64,000 nt of DNA from Mitsuaria sp. 7. Lineage in GTDB: Bacteria; Pseudomonadota; Gammaproteobacteria; Burkholderiales; Burkholderiaceae_C. A program made the position numbers and the translations under genes. The notes under the pieces are model-generated. The model worked only from the letters and a program-made list of their open reading frames with translations. It did no database searches and was not told where the DNA came from. Below are positions 52,212 to 60,733 of this stretch, piece after piece. Position 1 is the stretch's first letter. Each line of letters begins with the position of its first letter. The stretch lies in contig NZ_CP011514.1 of NCBI RefSeq assembly GCF_001653795.1, positions 990,163-1,054,162 on the forward strand, in the 5' to 3' direction.

Positions 52212-53180
52212 CTATCCGCCCGCGCGACCGAACTTCACGATCCCGCTCCGTCCCGGAATCTCGGCGTAGCGGCGCACCCCTTCCGGGTGCCAGCTTTCCT
52301 TGATGCGTGCGCCCTGGTCCTCATAGAACTGCCGCAGTTGATCGACGTTGTCGATGATGGACCACGTGCCTCGATTGCAGGCCGCCAGGGGGAAATCGCC
52401 CGGCCGGGCCACTGCGGAGAGGAAGCCTCCGTCGGTGTGGACCTTCGCCTTTTCCCGCGACAGCATGTGGCTGCGGAAGTTGACCTGAGGACCATGCTGC
52501 ACGACCCGGTGTTCGCGGTCGCCGACGGGCCGGTTCGGGTCGATGCGGGCCACCGCCGCATTGAGCCGGCCGATCGCCCGCTTCTCTTCATGCGATCCGG
52601 CGAGCGCCGTGCGAGGCCGGCCTGCGCCCTGGAACACGATCAGGTCGTGCATGTCGTAGTCGCCGCTCAGCAAGGACCGTTGCCAGTCCGGGGACTGCTT
52701 GAGCCGACGCAACGAACCCTCGAGGTCCTCCATGTCGATCGGCAGGATCACCCGCTGTCCCTGCGGCGATTTCTGCGTCGTGTAGAGGCCGGCGAGTGCC
52801 CCGGTCTCCGGATGCCAATGACCGACGAATCCCTCGATGCCGGCGGACCGGACCCGATCGAGCATCTCCGGACCGGCGTCGAGATAGGCCTTCAGGACGG
52901 AGCCGGGCTTGATGGTCTTCTCTAGCACGTCGTGACCCTTGGCACCCGCGCCCAGCGACAAGGCGTGCAGGGTGGGCGCGCCGGCCGCCCGGAAGGTCAC
53001 CGTGAAGTTGCCCTCCCGCGTCGCGGCCTCGATGGCGTCGATGTGGTGATTCAGGATGAATTCGCGCGCGACCCGATGGCGGATGCGGTCCTGCGCGCTG
53101 TCGCGGCGAGACGCCACGCGGGCGTCAATGGCAACGCCGGAGAAGTCGGGAGAGCCCGCTGACGATCGAGTGACTTTCAT
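52212..53180 (-). CDS. Probable ExoY/edema-factor-type nucleotidyl cyclase effector
   Basis: 322 residues without a signal peptide; the N-terminus is Ser-rich and polar, as in type III effectors. The layout fits the CyaA/edema factor/ExoY class: K81 and K88 (AKGHDVLEK, same 7-residue spacing as the two ATP-binding lysines of edema factor), then IEGFVGHWHPETG. The metal pair D174-Y-D176 (SGDYDMHDLI) is followed by a helix RLNAAV (205-210), then H229 and N234 (VVQHGPQVNF), matching the His/Asn of the catalytic core. The catalytic histidine between the two lysines is not at its usual place. Cyclic nucleotide synthesis in a host cell is inferred; the substrate nucleotide is unknown. Confidence 0.6.
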   Translation of the reverse strand: MKVTRSSAGSPDFSGVAIDARVASRRDSAQDRIRHRVAREFILNHHIDAIEAATREGNFTVTFRAAGAPTLHALSLGAGAKGHDVLEKTIKPGSVLKAYLDAGPEMLDRVRSAGIEGFVGHWHPETGALAGLYTTQKSPQGQRVILPIDMEDLEGSLRRLKQSPDWQRSLLSGDYDMHDLIVFQGAGRPRTALAGSHEEKRAIGRLNAAVARIDPNRPVGDREHRVVQHGPQVNFRSHMLSREKAKVHTDGGFLSAVARPGDFPLAACNRGTWSIIDNVDQLRQFYEDQGARIKESWHPEGVRRYAEIPGRSGIVKFGRAGG

Positions 53181-53298
53181 GGCGCCGGAGCGTAAATGCC
53201 ATGGTCATGCAACGAACATTGCAGATCGCTGTCAGAGCGCGCCGGTCCGACAGTCAGATCTTGCAGTTCTCTGGTGAGACTTGTCAGGTCGGATCAAG

Positions 53299-53317
53299 AA
53301 CCATCCTGTCGATGGTT
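53299..53317. terminator. Hairpin downstream of the binding-protein gene
   Basis: AACCATC-CTGTC-GATGGTT, a perfect 7-bp stem extended by an outer GGATC/GATCC pair. It lies about 70 bp beyond the stop of the ABC binding protein on the minus strand and upstream of the cyclase-like gene. No clear T-run follows, so terminator function is only suggested. The 53181-53385 interval has no gene. Confidence 0.35.
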
Positions 53318-53385
53318 GTCGATCCGCCATCGCGTACACCCGCGCGGAAGCCGGCGGCAGGTGCCAGAGAAGGTGATACCGACCG

Positions 53386-54504
53386 TCAGCGCCGGACCTT
53401 CCCGTCCTCCGTGAGGATGGTCATGTCCACATACCGCGACCCGGCGTGCTTCTGTCCCGAGAAGCTGAGGAAGAAGCCGCCCAGGTCGAGCTGGCTCTGC
53501 GCCTCCAGGCCGCTGATGATGTTGGACGGCGACGGGTCGTTGCCCGCGCGGCGCAGGCCTTCCACCAGCGTCTTGGCGGCGATGAAGCCTTCCATCCCCG
53601 TGTAGCTCGGGTCCGACTTCGCGGCCTTCACGCGTTGCAGGTATTCGCCCGCGATCGGCGTCAGGCCCGAGAACGGGAAGGGCACGACCTGCGACACCAC
53701 CACGCCGCGCGCGTCCTTGCCCAGCTCCGAGGCCAGCGCCTGCGCGCCGACGAACGAGAAGTTGTAGAAGTTCCCCAGGAAGCCGACCTTGCGCGCGCCC
53801 CGGATGAAGGCCGCGCAGGACTTGTACGCCGCCACCTGCACGATGCACTCGGGCTTGCCCGCCATCACCGCGTTCAGCGACGTGGCCACGTCGACGGAGT
53901 TGCGCTCCACCGTGCCTTGCGACACCGGGGCCAGGTTGTGCTGCTTGAGCGCCGCGGTCACCGCCGCCAGGCCGGCCTGGCCGTAGGCGTCGTTCTGGAA
54001 GAACACCGCCACGCGCGTGATGCCCACCGAGGTGATCTGCTTGACGATCTCCGCCGCCTCGTCGTTGTAGGACGCGCGGACATGGAACAGGAAGCGGTTG
54101 AACGGCGTGCGCAGCGCTTCCGCGCCGGTGAAGGGCGCCACCAGCGGGATCTTGGCCGCCGTCAGCAGCGGCAGCGCCGCCAGCGTCGTGGGCGTGCCCA
54201 CGTAGCCGAACAGCGCGTTGACGCCGTCCTCGATCAGGCGCCGCGTGTTGGCCGCGCAGCGCTCCGGCTCGTAGCCGTCGTCCATGCTGCGCAGCTCGAT
54301 GCGCTTGCCGTTCACGCCGCCGCGCTGGTTGACCTGGTCGAAGACCAGCATCGCGCCTTCCTTGAACTGCTCTCCCAGTTCCTTCGCCGGGCCGCTGAAG
54401 GGCGCGGACTGGCCCAGCAGGATGCGCGAGTTGTCGGCGAAGGCAGGCAGGCTGCCGGCGCCCGCGAGGGCAGCGAAGTTCTGGAGCAGGTGGCGGCGGT
54501 TCAT
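53386..54504 (-). CDS. ABC transporter substrate-binding protein (LivJ-like)
   Basis: 372 residues with a signal peptide (about 1-23, ending PAFA). Periplasmic binding fold of the branched-chain amino acid/amide type: ILLGQSAPFSGPAKELGEQFKEGAMLVFDQVNQRGGVNGKRIELRSMDDGYEPERC, ALFGYVGTPTTLAALPLL and VAVFFQNDAYGQAGLAAV. No permease or ATPase gene is adjacent, so it is an orphan. Beta-proteobacteria carry many such orphan binding proteins that may use distant transporters or serve sensing. Confidence 0.88.
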   Translation of the reverse strand: MNRRHLLQNFAALAGAGSLPAFADNSRILLGQSAPFSGPAKELGEQFKEGAMLVFDQVNQRGGVNGKRIELRSMDDGYEPERCAANTRRLIEDGVNALFGYVGTPTTLAALPLLTAAKIPLVAPFTGAEALRTPFNRFLFHVRASYNDEAAEIVKQITSVGITRVAVFFQNDAYGQAGLAAVTAALKQHNLAPVSQGTVERNSVDVATSLNAVMAGKPECIVQVAAYKSCAAFIRGARKVGFLGNFYNFSFVGAQALASELGKDARGVVVSQVVPFPFSGLTPIAGEYLQRVKAAKSDPSYTGMEGFIAAKTLVEGLRRAGNDPSPSNIISGLEAQSQLDLGGFFLSFSGQKHAGSRYVDMTILTEDGKVRR

Positions 54505-54782
54505 GGAGCTGACTTCCTGGCGCTTTTGGAAAGGCGAGGATCTTCGGCGACGACGTTGACGGAAACGCTATGCAATAACCGCAAGACCGGATTTTCCCCA
54601 GGCCGTGTGGACTATGTCACAGCCGCTTCATCTTGAAACATCTCCCCCCTGCAAGGGTGTTGACGCGTCGACGGCCGCCGGAAGGCCGTCGGCGAGCCAT
54701 CTTTATGGAATCTTGATACCGCCGGCGCCAGCTTCTACAGCCCCTTGAGGCCCCCGTTCCTAGAGTCCATCCATCCCATCCC

Positions 54783-54800
54783 GCCCTCAATCGAGAGGGC
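54783..54800 (+). promoter_or_regulatory. Hairpin in the kdp leader
   Basis: GCCCTC-AATCGA-GAGGGC, a perfect 6-bp stem ending 16 bp before the first small kdp reading frame. An AT-rich stretch further up (54698-54719, ATCTTTATGGAATCTTGATACC) is a plausible promoter or KdpE-contact region. The hairpin could affect translation of the small leader gene. The rest of 54505-54816 holds no gene. Confidence 0.35.
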
Positions 54801-54816
54801 ATGGGACCGCAAAAAA

Positions 54817-54909
54817 ATGGATGCACTCTTTCTCGGATTGAGCGTCGTGCTGTTCCTCGTGGCGGTGGGCCTGGCCGTGGCCAGCCATCGTCTGGAGGCC
54901 AAGCAATGA
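54817..54909 (+). CDS. 30-residue membrane protein ahead of kdpF
   Basis: A single hydrophobic helix (LFLGLSVVLFLVAVGLAVAS) with a basic end (HRLEAKQ). The ATG is preceded by seven A residues. Its stop overlaps the kdpF start by 4 bp (ATGA), which supports real translation and coupling. It is not KdpF itself, which follows. A small extra subunit or a leader peptide controlling kdp translation are both possible. Confidence 0.55.
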   Translation: MDALFLGLSVVLFLVAVGLAVASHRLEAKQ

Positions 54910-54995
54910 CCGCGCTCTACTGGTTGACCGGAACGATCTCCGCCGGTCTGTTCGTCTATCTCCTGGTCGCCTTGTGGCGGGCGGAGGAGTTCTGA
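54906..54995 (+). CDS. kdpF: Potassium-transporting ATPase subunit KdpF
   Basis: 29 residues with the KdpF pattern: [27 protein letters not shown], one membrane helix and a short charged end. In the family it stabilises the KdpABC complex in the membrane. It starts inside the previous stop and lies 1 bp before kdpA. Confidence 0.85.
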   Translation: MTALYWLTGTISAGLFVYLLVALWRAEEF

Positions 54996-54996
54996 C

Positions 54997-56790
54997 ATGA
55001 CGAACCTCGCCTGGGCCAACCTGGCCCTCTACCTCGTCGTCACGCTGCTGCTCGCGTGGCCGCTCGCCCGCTGGATCACCGCCCTCGCCAAGGGGCAGAT
55101 GCCCGGCTGGATCGCGGCCGTCGAGCGTCCGATCTTCCGACTCGCCGGCATCAAGCCCGATGAAGGCATGGGCTGGAAGCAGTACGCGATCGCGCTGCTG
55201 ATCTTCAACTTCATCGGCGTCATCGCCGTCTACGCGCTGCAGCGCCTGCAGGGCGTGCTGCCGCTCAACCCGCAGGGGATGGGCGCGATCAGCCCGGACT
55301 CGTCGTTCAACACGGCCATCAGCTTCGTCGCCAACACCAACTGGCAGGGCTACGGCGGCGAGTCGACGATGAGCTACCTCACGCAGATGCTCGCGCTGAC
55401 GGTGCAGAACTTCCTGTCCGCCGCCACCGGCATCGCGGTCGTATTCGCGTTGATCCGCGGTTTCGCCTCGCGCCTGTCGGGCCACGTCGGCAACTTCTGG
55501 GCCGACATGACGCGTTGCACGCTGTGGCTGCTGCTCCCGTTGTCCCTCGTGTTCGCGGTCGTCTTCGTCCAGCAGGGCGTGATCCAGAACTTCGACGGCT
55601 ACCGCACCGTGCAGACCGTCGAGGCGCAGGACTACCAGACGCCCAAGCTCGGCGCCGACGGCCAGCCGTTGAAGGACGCGAAGGGCGAGCCCGTGATGGA
55701 GCAGCAGCACACGCAGGAGCAGTCGCTCGCGATGGGCCCGGTCGCGTCGCAGGAAGCCATCAAGATGCTGGGCACCAACGGCGGCGGCTTCTTCAACGCC
55801 AACTCCGCGCATCCGTACGAGAACCCGACCCCGTTCACCAACCTGCTGCAGATCGTCGCGATCTTCGTGATCCCGGCCGCGCTGTGCCTGAGCTTCGGGC
55901 AACTGGTCGGCGACCGTCGGCAGGGCGCCGCGATCCTGGCCGCGATGAGCGCGCTGTTCATCGTCGGCGTGCTGGTCGCCACGCCCGCCGAGCAGGCCGG
56001 CAATCCGCTGGTGGCCGCGCAGGGCGTCGACATCCAGGCCAACGAGCTCCAGGCCGGCGGCAACATGGAAGGCAAGGAGACGCGCTTCGGTATCAGCGCC
56101 AGCTCGCTGTTCGCCGTCGTGACCACCGCCGCCTCCTGCGGCGCGGTCAACGCGATGCACGACAGCTTCACCCCCGTCGGCGGCGCCGTGCCGCTGGTGA
56201 TGATGCAGCTCGGCGAGGTCGTCTTCGGCGGCGTCGGCACCGGCCTGTACGGCATGCTGGTCTTCGCCATCCTGGCCGTCTTCATCGCCGGCCTGATGAT
56301 CGGCCGCACGCCCGAGTACCTGGGCAAGAAGATCGAGCCCTTCGAGATGAAGATGAGCGCCGTCGCCATCCTCGTCACGCCCATCGTCGTGCTCGCGGGC
56401 ACCGCCATCGCGGTCCTCTCCGGCGACGGCAAGGCGGGCATCGCCAACCCCGGCGTGCACGGCTTCAGCGAGATCCTCTACGCCTTCACCTCGGCGGCCA
56501 ACAACAACGGCAGCGCCTTCGCCGGGCTGTCCGCCAACACGCCGTTCTACAACACGCTGCTCGGCATCGCGATGTGGCTCGGCCGCTTCCTGGTCATCGT
56601 CCCCGTGCTGGCCATCGCCGGCAGCCTGGCCGCCAAGAAGCGCATCCCCGTCGGCGAGGGCACGCTGCCTACCCACGGCCCGCTGTTCGTCGTCCTGCTC
56701 ATCGGCACCGTCCTCCTGGTCGGCCTGCTGAACTACGTGCCCGCGCTCGCGCTGGGTCCCGTCGTCGAGCACCTGATGCTCTGGAAGTGA
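54997..56790 (+). CDS. kdpA: Potassium-transporting ATPase subunit KdpA
   Basis: Potassium-selective channel-like subunit of the KdpFABC pump. It has 597 residues and about ten membrane helices. Selectivity-filter-like loops are visible as [52 protein letters not shown] and [13 protein letters not shown]. Length is close to the family norm. kdpB follows after 16 bp. Confidence 0.96.
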   Translation: MTNLAWANLALYLVVTLLLAWPLARWITALAKGQMPGWIAAVERPIFRLAGIKPDEGMGWKQYAIALLIFNFIGVIAVYALQRLQGVLPLNPQGMGAISPDSSFNTAISFVANTNWQGYGGESTMSYLTQMLALTVQNFLSAATGIAVVFALIRGFASRLSGHVGNFWADMTRCTLWLLLPLSLVFAVVFVQQGVIQNFDGYRTVQTVEAQDYQTPKLGADGQPLKDAKGEPVMEQQHTQEQSLAMGPVASQEAIKMLGTNGGGFFNANSAHPYENPTPFTNLLQIVAIFVIPAALCLSFGQLVGDRRQGAAILAAMSALFIVGVLVATPAEQAGNPLVAAQGVDIQANELQAGGNMEGKETRFGISASSLFAVVTTAASCGAVNAMHDSFTPVGGAVPLVMMQLGEVVFGGVGTGLYGMLVFAILAVFIAGLMIGRTPEYLGKKIEPFEMKMSAVAILVTPIVVLAGTAIAVLSGDGKAGIANPGVHGFSEILYAFTSAANNNGSAFAGLSANTPFYNTLLGIAMWLGRFLVIVPVLAIAGSLAAKKRIPVGEGTLPTHGPLFVVLLIGTVLLVGLLNYVPALALGPVVEHLMLWK

Positions 56791-56806
56791 CCCTTCGGAG
56801 CCCATC

Positions 56807-59095
56807 ATGACCAATCAACTCAAGACCCTCCATACGTCGGTGCCGGCCGATTCCAAGGCCAACGCCAAGGCGAATGCCCGCGCCGAGGTCCTAGTCGGCG
56901 CCAAGGTTTCCGGATCCGGCTCGCAAGGTCCGCAAGGTTCTCAAGGTCCGTCCGGTCCATCCGGTCCGCAGGGACAGGACCCGCAGCCCCCGCGCGTCAA
57001 CGCCAAGACCGGCCTGTGGGACCCCGCGCTGGTGAAGCCGGCGATCCGCGACTCGTTCATCAAGCTCGCGCCGGCGACACAGCTGCGCAACCCGGTGATG
57101 TTCGTCGTCTACGCGGGCAGCATCCTCACCACCGGCCTGTGGCTGGCGAGCTTCGCCAAGCCCGAGCTGGCCGGCGCCGAAGGCCCCGGCTTCATGCTCG
57201 CCATCGCGCTGTGGCTGTGGTTCACCGTGCTGTTCGCCAACTTCGCCGAGGCGCTGGCCGAAGGCCGCTCCAAGGCGCAGGCCGCGTCGCTGCGCGGCCT
57301 CAAGGCCAAGACCTGGGCGAAGAAGCTCGAGACGCCGCGCCATGGTTCGTCCTGGCACCCGGTGCCGTCCGAGGAACTGCGCAAGGGTCACGTCGTGCTC
57401 GTCGAAGCCGGCGACCTGGTGCCGCTGGACGGCGAGGTGATCGAAGGCGTCGCCTCGGTCGACGAGAGCGCCATCACCGGCGAATCCGCGCCGGTGATCC
57501 GCGAGTCCGGCGGCGACTTCTCGGCCGTCACCGGCGGCACGCGCGTGCTGTCGGACTGGGTGGTCGTGCGAATCGCCGTCAACCCGGGCGAGGCTTTCCT
57601 CGACCGCATGATCGCGATGGTCGAGAGCGCCAAGCGTCAGAAGACGCCCAACGAGATCGCGCTGACCATCCTGCTGGTCGCGCTGACGCTGGTGTTCCTG
57701 GTCGTCACCGTGACGCTGCTGCCGTACTCGCTGTTCGCGGTCGAGGCGGCCGGCGCCGGCACTGTCGTGTCGATCACCGCGCTGGTGTCGCTGCTCGTGT
57801 GCCTGATCCCGACGACCATCGGCGGGCTGCTGTCCGCGATCGGCGTCGCCGGCATGAGCCGGCTGATGCAGGCCAACGTGATCGCCACCTCCGGCCGCGC
57901 GGTCGAGGCCGCCGGCGACGTCGACGTGCTGATGCTCGACAAGACCGGCACCATCACGCTGGGCAACCGCCAGGCCAGCGCCTTCCTGCCGGCACCGACG
58001 CTGCAGGAGCAGCTGCTGGCCGATGCGGCGCAGCTCGCCTCGCTGGCGGACGAGACGCCGGAAGGCCGCTCCATCGTCGTGCTGGCCAAGCAGCGCTTCA
58101 ACCTGCGCGAGCGCGAGCTGGCGACGCTGCAGGCGCACTTCGTCCCGTTCACCGCGCAGACCCGCATGAGTGGCGTCGACTTCGGGGATGCCGACCATCC
58201 CAGGCGCCAGCTGCGCAAGGGCGCGGTGGAGGCGATCCGCCGCTTCGTCGAGCAGCACGGCGGGCAGATGCCGGCGCAGGTCACCGCGGTGGCCGAGGAA
58301 GTCGCGCGCCGCGGCAGCACGCCGCTGGTCGTGGCCGACTTGAACGACGGCCAGGCCCGCGTGCTGGGCGTCGTCGAGCTCAAGGACATCGTCAAGGGCG
58401 GCATCAAGGAGCGCTTCGCGCAGCTGCGCAGGATGGGCATCCGCACGGTGATGATCACCGGCGACAACCGCCTCACCGCCGCGGCGATCGCGGCCGAGGC
58501 GGGCGTCGACGACTTCCTCGCCGAGGCGACGCCCGAGGCCAAGCTCAAGCTGATCCGCGACTACCAGGCCGAAGGCCGGCTGGTCGCGATGACCGGCGAC
58601 GGCACCAACGACGCCCCCGCGCTGGCGCAGGCCGACGTGGCGGTGGCGATGGCCAGCGGCACGCAGGCCGCGAAGGAGGCCGGCAACATGGTCGACCTCG
58701 ATTCGAACCCGACCAAGCTGCTGGAGATCGTCGAGACCGGCAAGCAGCTGCTGATGACGCGCGGCTCGCTGACGACCTTCTCCATCGCCAACGACGTCGC
58801 CAAGTACTTCGCCATCATCCCGGCGATGTTCCTGGGCGTGTACCCGCAGCTGGCCGCGCTCAACGTGATGGGCCTGCACAGTCCGTCGTCCGCGATCCTG
58901 TCGGCCGTCATCTTCAACGCGCTGATCATCGTCGCGCTCATCCCGCTGGCGCTCAAGGGCGTCGCTTACCGGCCCATCGGCGCGGCCGCGCTGCTGCGCC
59001 GCAACCTGTGGATCTACGGCCTCGGCGGCCTGATCGTGCCCTTCGTCGGCATCAAGGCGATCGACCTGCTGCTGGTCGCGCTCCACCTCGTGTGA
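56807..59095 (+). CDS. kdpB: Potassium-transporting ATPase subunit KdpB with N-terminal extension
   Basis: P-type ATPase subunit. It has 762 residues, about 75 more than typical KdpB. The phosphorylated aspartate is D378 ([13 protein letters not shown]). The TGES-type actuator loop (AITGESAPV) and the hinge [21 protein letters not shown] are intact, and the helices carry the usual charged residues. The extra N-terminus includes a collagen-like GxY stretch (36-58, [20 protein letters not shown]) encoded by 9-bp units. The conserved protein starts at [20 protein letters not shown] (about 65). No later start with a clear ribosome site is evident, so the extension is probably translated. Confidence 0.95.
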   Translation: MTNQLKTLHTSVPADSKANAKANARAEVLVGAKVSGSGSQGPQGSQGPSGPSGPQGQDPQPPRVNAKTGLWDPALVKPAIRDSFIKLAPATQLRNPVMFVVYAGSILTTGLWLASFAKPELAGAEGPGFMLAIALWLWFTVLFANFAEALAEGRSKAQAASLRGLKAKTWAKKLETPRHGSSWHPVPSEELRKGHVVLVEAGDLVPLDGEVIEGVASVDESAITGESAPVIRESGGDFSAVTGGTRVLSDWVVVRIAVNPGEAFLDRMIAMVESAKRQKTPNEIALTILLVALTLVFLVVTVTLLPYSLFAVEAAGAGTVVSITALVSLLVCLIPTTIGGLLSAIGVAGMSRLMQANVIATSGRAVEAAGDVDVLMLDKTGTITLGNRQASAFLPAPTLQEQLLADAAQLASLADETPEGRSIVVLAKQRFNLRERELATLQAHFVPFTAQTRMSGVDFGDADHPRRQLRKGAVEAIRRFVEQHGGQMPAQVTAVAEEVARRGSTPLVVADLNDGQARVLGVVELKDIVKGGIKERFAQLRRMGIRTVMITGDNRLTAAAIAAEAGVDDFLAEATPEAKLKLIRDYQAEGRLVAMTGDGTNDAPALAQADVAVAMASGTQAAKEAGNMVDLDSNPTKLLEIVETGKQLLMTRGSLTTFSIANDVAKYFAIIPAMFLGVYPQLAALNVMGLHSPSSAILSAVIFNALIIVALIPLALKGVAYRPIGAAALLRRNLWIYGLGGLIVPFVGIKAIDLLLVALHLV

Positions 59096-59111
59096 CGCGG
59101 AGACATCTCTC

Positions 59112-59795
59112 ATGACAACCAAGCCATCCACTTCACCGTCGACCTCGGCGGTGGCTTCGCCGTCGACCTCCCCGTCGACCTCATCGTCCACGTCCCATTC
59201 GCCGCTGCGCATGCTGCGCCCGGCGCTCGTCGGCTTCGTGCTGCTGAGCGCCGTCACCGGGCTGCTGTATCCGGCGCTGGTGACCGGCGTCGCCAAGACC
59301 ATGTTCCCGTTCCAGGCCGAGGGCAGCCTCATCCTGCACGACGGCAAGGTCGTCGGCTCCGAACTGATCGGCCAGAGCTTCTCGTCGCCGCGCTACTTCT
59401 GGGGCCGGCCGTCGGCCACCGGTCCGATGGCCAACAACGCCACCGGGTCCAGCGGCTCCAACCAGGGCCCGACCAACCCCGCGCTGGTCGACGCCGTGAA
59501 GGGCCGCCTCGACGCGCTCAAGGCGGCCGATCCGGGCAACACCGCGCCGGTGCCGGTCGACCTGGTCAGCGCCTCGGCCAGCGGGCTCGACCCGCACATC
59601 AGCATGGCCGCGGCGCGCTACCAGGCCGCCCGCGTGGCCCGCGAACGCGGCCTGCCGGCCGAGGCCGTCCAGCGCCTGATCCAGGCCAACACCGAGGCCC
59701 GCGATCTCGCCGTGCTCGGCGAACCCCGCGTCAACGTGCTCAAGCTCAACCTCGCGCTCGACAAGGCGACCGACAACTCAAAATCTGCCCATTGA
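59112..59795 (+). CDS. kdpC: Potassium-transporting ATPase subunit KdpC with Ser/Thr/Pro extension
   Basis: Single-span subunit that assists ATP and potassium binding. It has 227 residues, versus about 190-200 in most species. The excess is an N-terminal TSPSTS-type repeat (about 4-30). Membrane helix at about 35-60 ([28 protein letters not shown]). Conserved SLIGQSF-like [22 protein letters not shown] and [21 protein letters not shown] are present. The start is 16 bp after kdpB, and the stop lies 5 bp before the porin ATG. Confidence 0.94.
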   Translation: MTTKPSTSPSTSAVASPSTSPSTSSSTSHSPLRMLRPALVGFVLLSAVTGLLYPALVTGVAKTMFPFQAEGSLILHDGKVVGSELIGQSFSSPRYFWGRPSATGPMANNATGSSGSNQGPTNPALVDAVKGRLDALKAADPGNTAPVPVDLVSASASGLDPHISMAAARYQAARVARERGLPAEAVQRLIQANTEARDLAVLGEPRVNVLKLNLALDKATDNSKSAH

Positions 59796-59800
59796 ACTTC

Positions 59801-60649
59801 ATGAAAACCCGTCTTCTCTCGCTCCTCCTGATCTCCTCCTGCTTCCTGCACGCCGCCGCGCGTGCCGAGGGCGAAGCCGCCGCTGCCGCACCGGCGCCGA
59901 CGCCCGAGCACACCTTCACCGGCAACGTGGCCTTCGTCAGCGACTACCGTTTCCGCGGCATCAGCCAGACCTGGAAGCGCCCGGCCGTGCAGGCCGGCTT
60001 CGACTACAGCCACAGCAGCGGCCTGTACCTGGGCACCTGGGCGTCCAACGTCTCGGGCAACAGCTACAACAACGGCGCCGGCATGGAATGGGACCTGTAC
60101 GGCGGCTACAAGCTGCCGGTGACCGACGCCGTCACCCTGGACGTCGGCGCGCTGGCCTACGTCTATCCCGGCGCGCGCCTGAACGCGGCGCCGGGCCAGC
60201 CGACCTCCGACAAGTACGACAACGTCGACCTCTACGCCGCCGTCACGGCGGGCGCGTTCTCGGCCAAGCTGTCGGTCGCCGCGACCGACTACTTCGGCCT
60301 GGACAGCCAGACCGCCGGCTACGCCTACTTCAACGCGCTGCCGGCCAAGGGCTCGTCCAAGGGCACGTCCTACCTGGACCTGAACTACGGCTTCGAGCTG
60401 GGGCAGGGCTTCAACGCCGGCGTGCACCTGGGCCACCTGTGGGTGCGCAAGTACGGCGACCTGTCCTACACCGACTGGAAGCTGTCCGTGACCCGGGAGA
60501 TGAAGCAGCTCGGCGGCCTGACGCTGGGCCTGGCCGTTGTCGGCACGGATGCGGACAAGGCGCTGTACCAGGCCGGCGATTCGGCCGCGCGGCGCGCGAA
60601 GCGGCTCGGCGACACGGGGGTCGTGCTGAGCGTCTCCAGGACGTTCTGA
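59801..60649 (+). CDS. TorF-family putative porin in the kdp operon
   Basis: 282 residues from the ATG at 59801; a TTG at 59792 is an unlikely alternative. Signal peptide (about 1-22, ending AARAE). Barrel pattern with the family hallmark FTGNVAFVSDYRFRGISQTWKRPAVQAGFDYSHSSGLYLGTWASNVSG and the terminal aromatic VLSVSRTF. It starts 5 bp after kdpC, so it is cotranscribed. This suggests a role in potassium entry across the outer membrane when KdpFABC is induced (inference). It is a paralogue of the porin at 34243-35154. Confidence 0.85.
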   Translation: MKTRLLSLLLISSCFLHAAARAEGEAAAAAPAPTPEHTFTGNVAFVSDYRFRGISQTWKRPAVQAGFDYSHSSGLYLGTWASNVSGNSYNNGAGMEWDLYGGYKLPVTDAVTLDVGALAYVYPGARLNAAPGQPTSDKYDNVDLYAAVTAGAFSAKLSVAATDYFGLDSQTAGYAYFNALPAKGSSKGTSYLDLNYGFELGQGFNAGVHLGHLWVRKYGDLSYTDWKLSVTREMKQLGGLTLGLAVVGTDADKALYQAGDSAARRAKRLGDTGVVLSVSRTF

Positions 60650-60733
60650 AGCGGCCGCCGACCGCGTACGGATGCTGCGGCCCGATCACTGATGCGGCTT
60701 CGATCGCCTTGATCGCCCAGCAAGAGATTCCGC

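Noticed and set aside
53181..53385. Type III (hrp-box/PIP-like) promoter before the cyclase-like gene
   Set aside because: Only single TTCG blocks were found, without a second one at the required distance; no HrpL-type site either.
54801..54995. 64-residue plus frame starting at an ATG in the kdp leader
   Set aside because: It enters the kdpF frame only through an unrelated basic leader; the two short hydrophobic frames with an ATGA overlap explain the region better.
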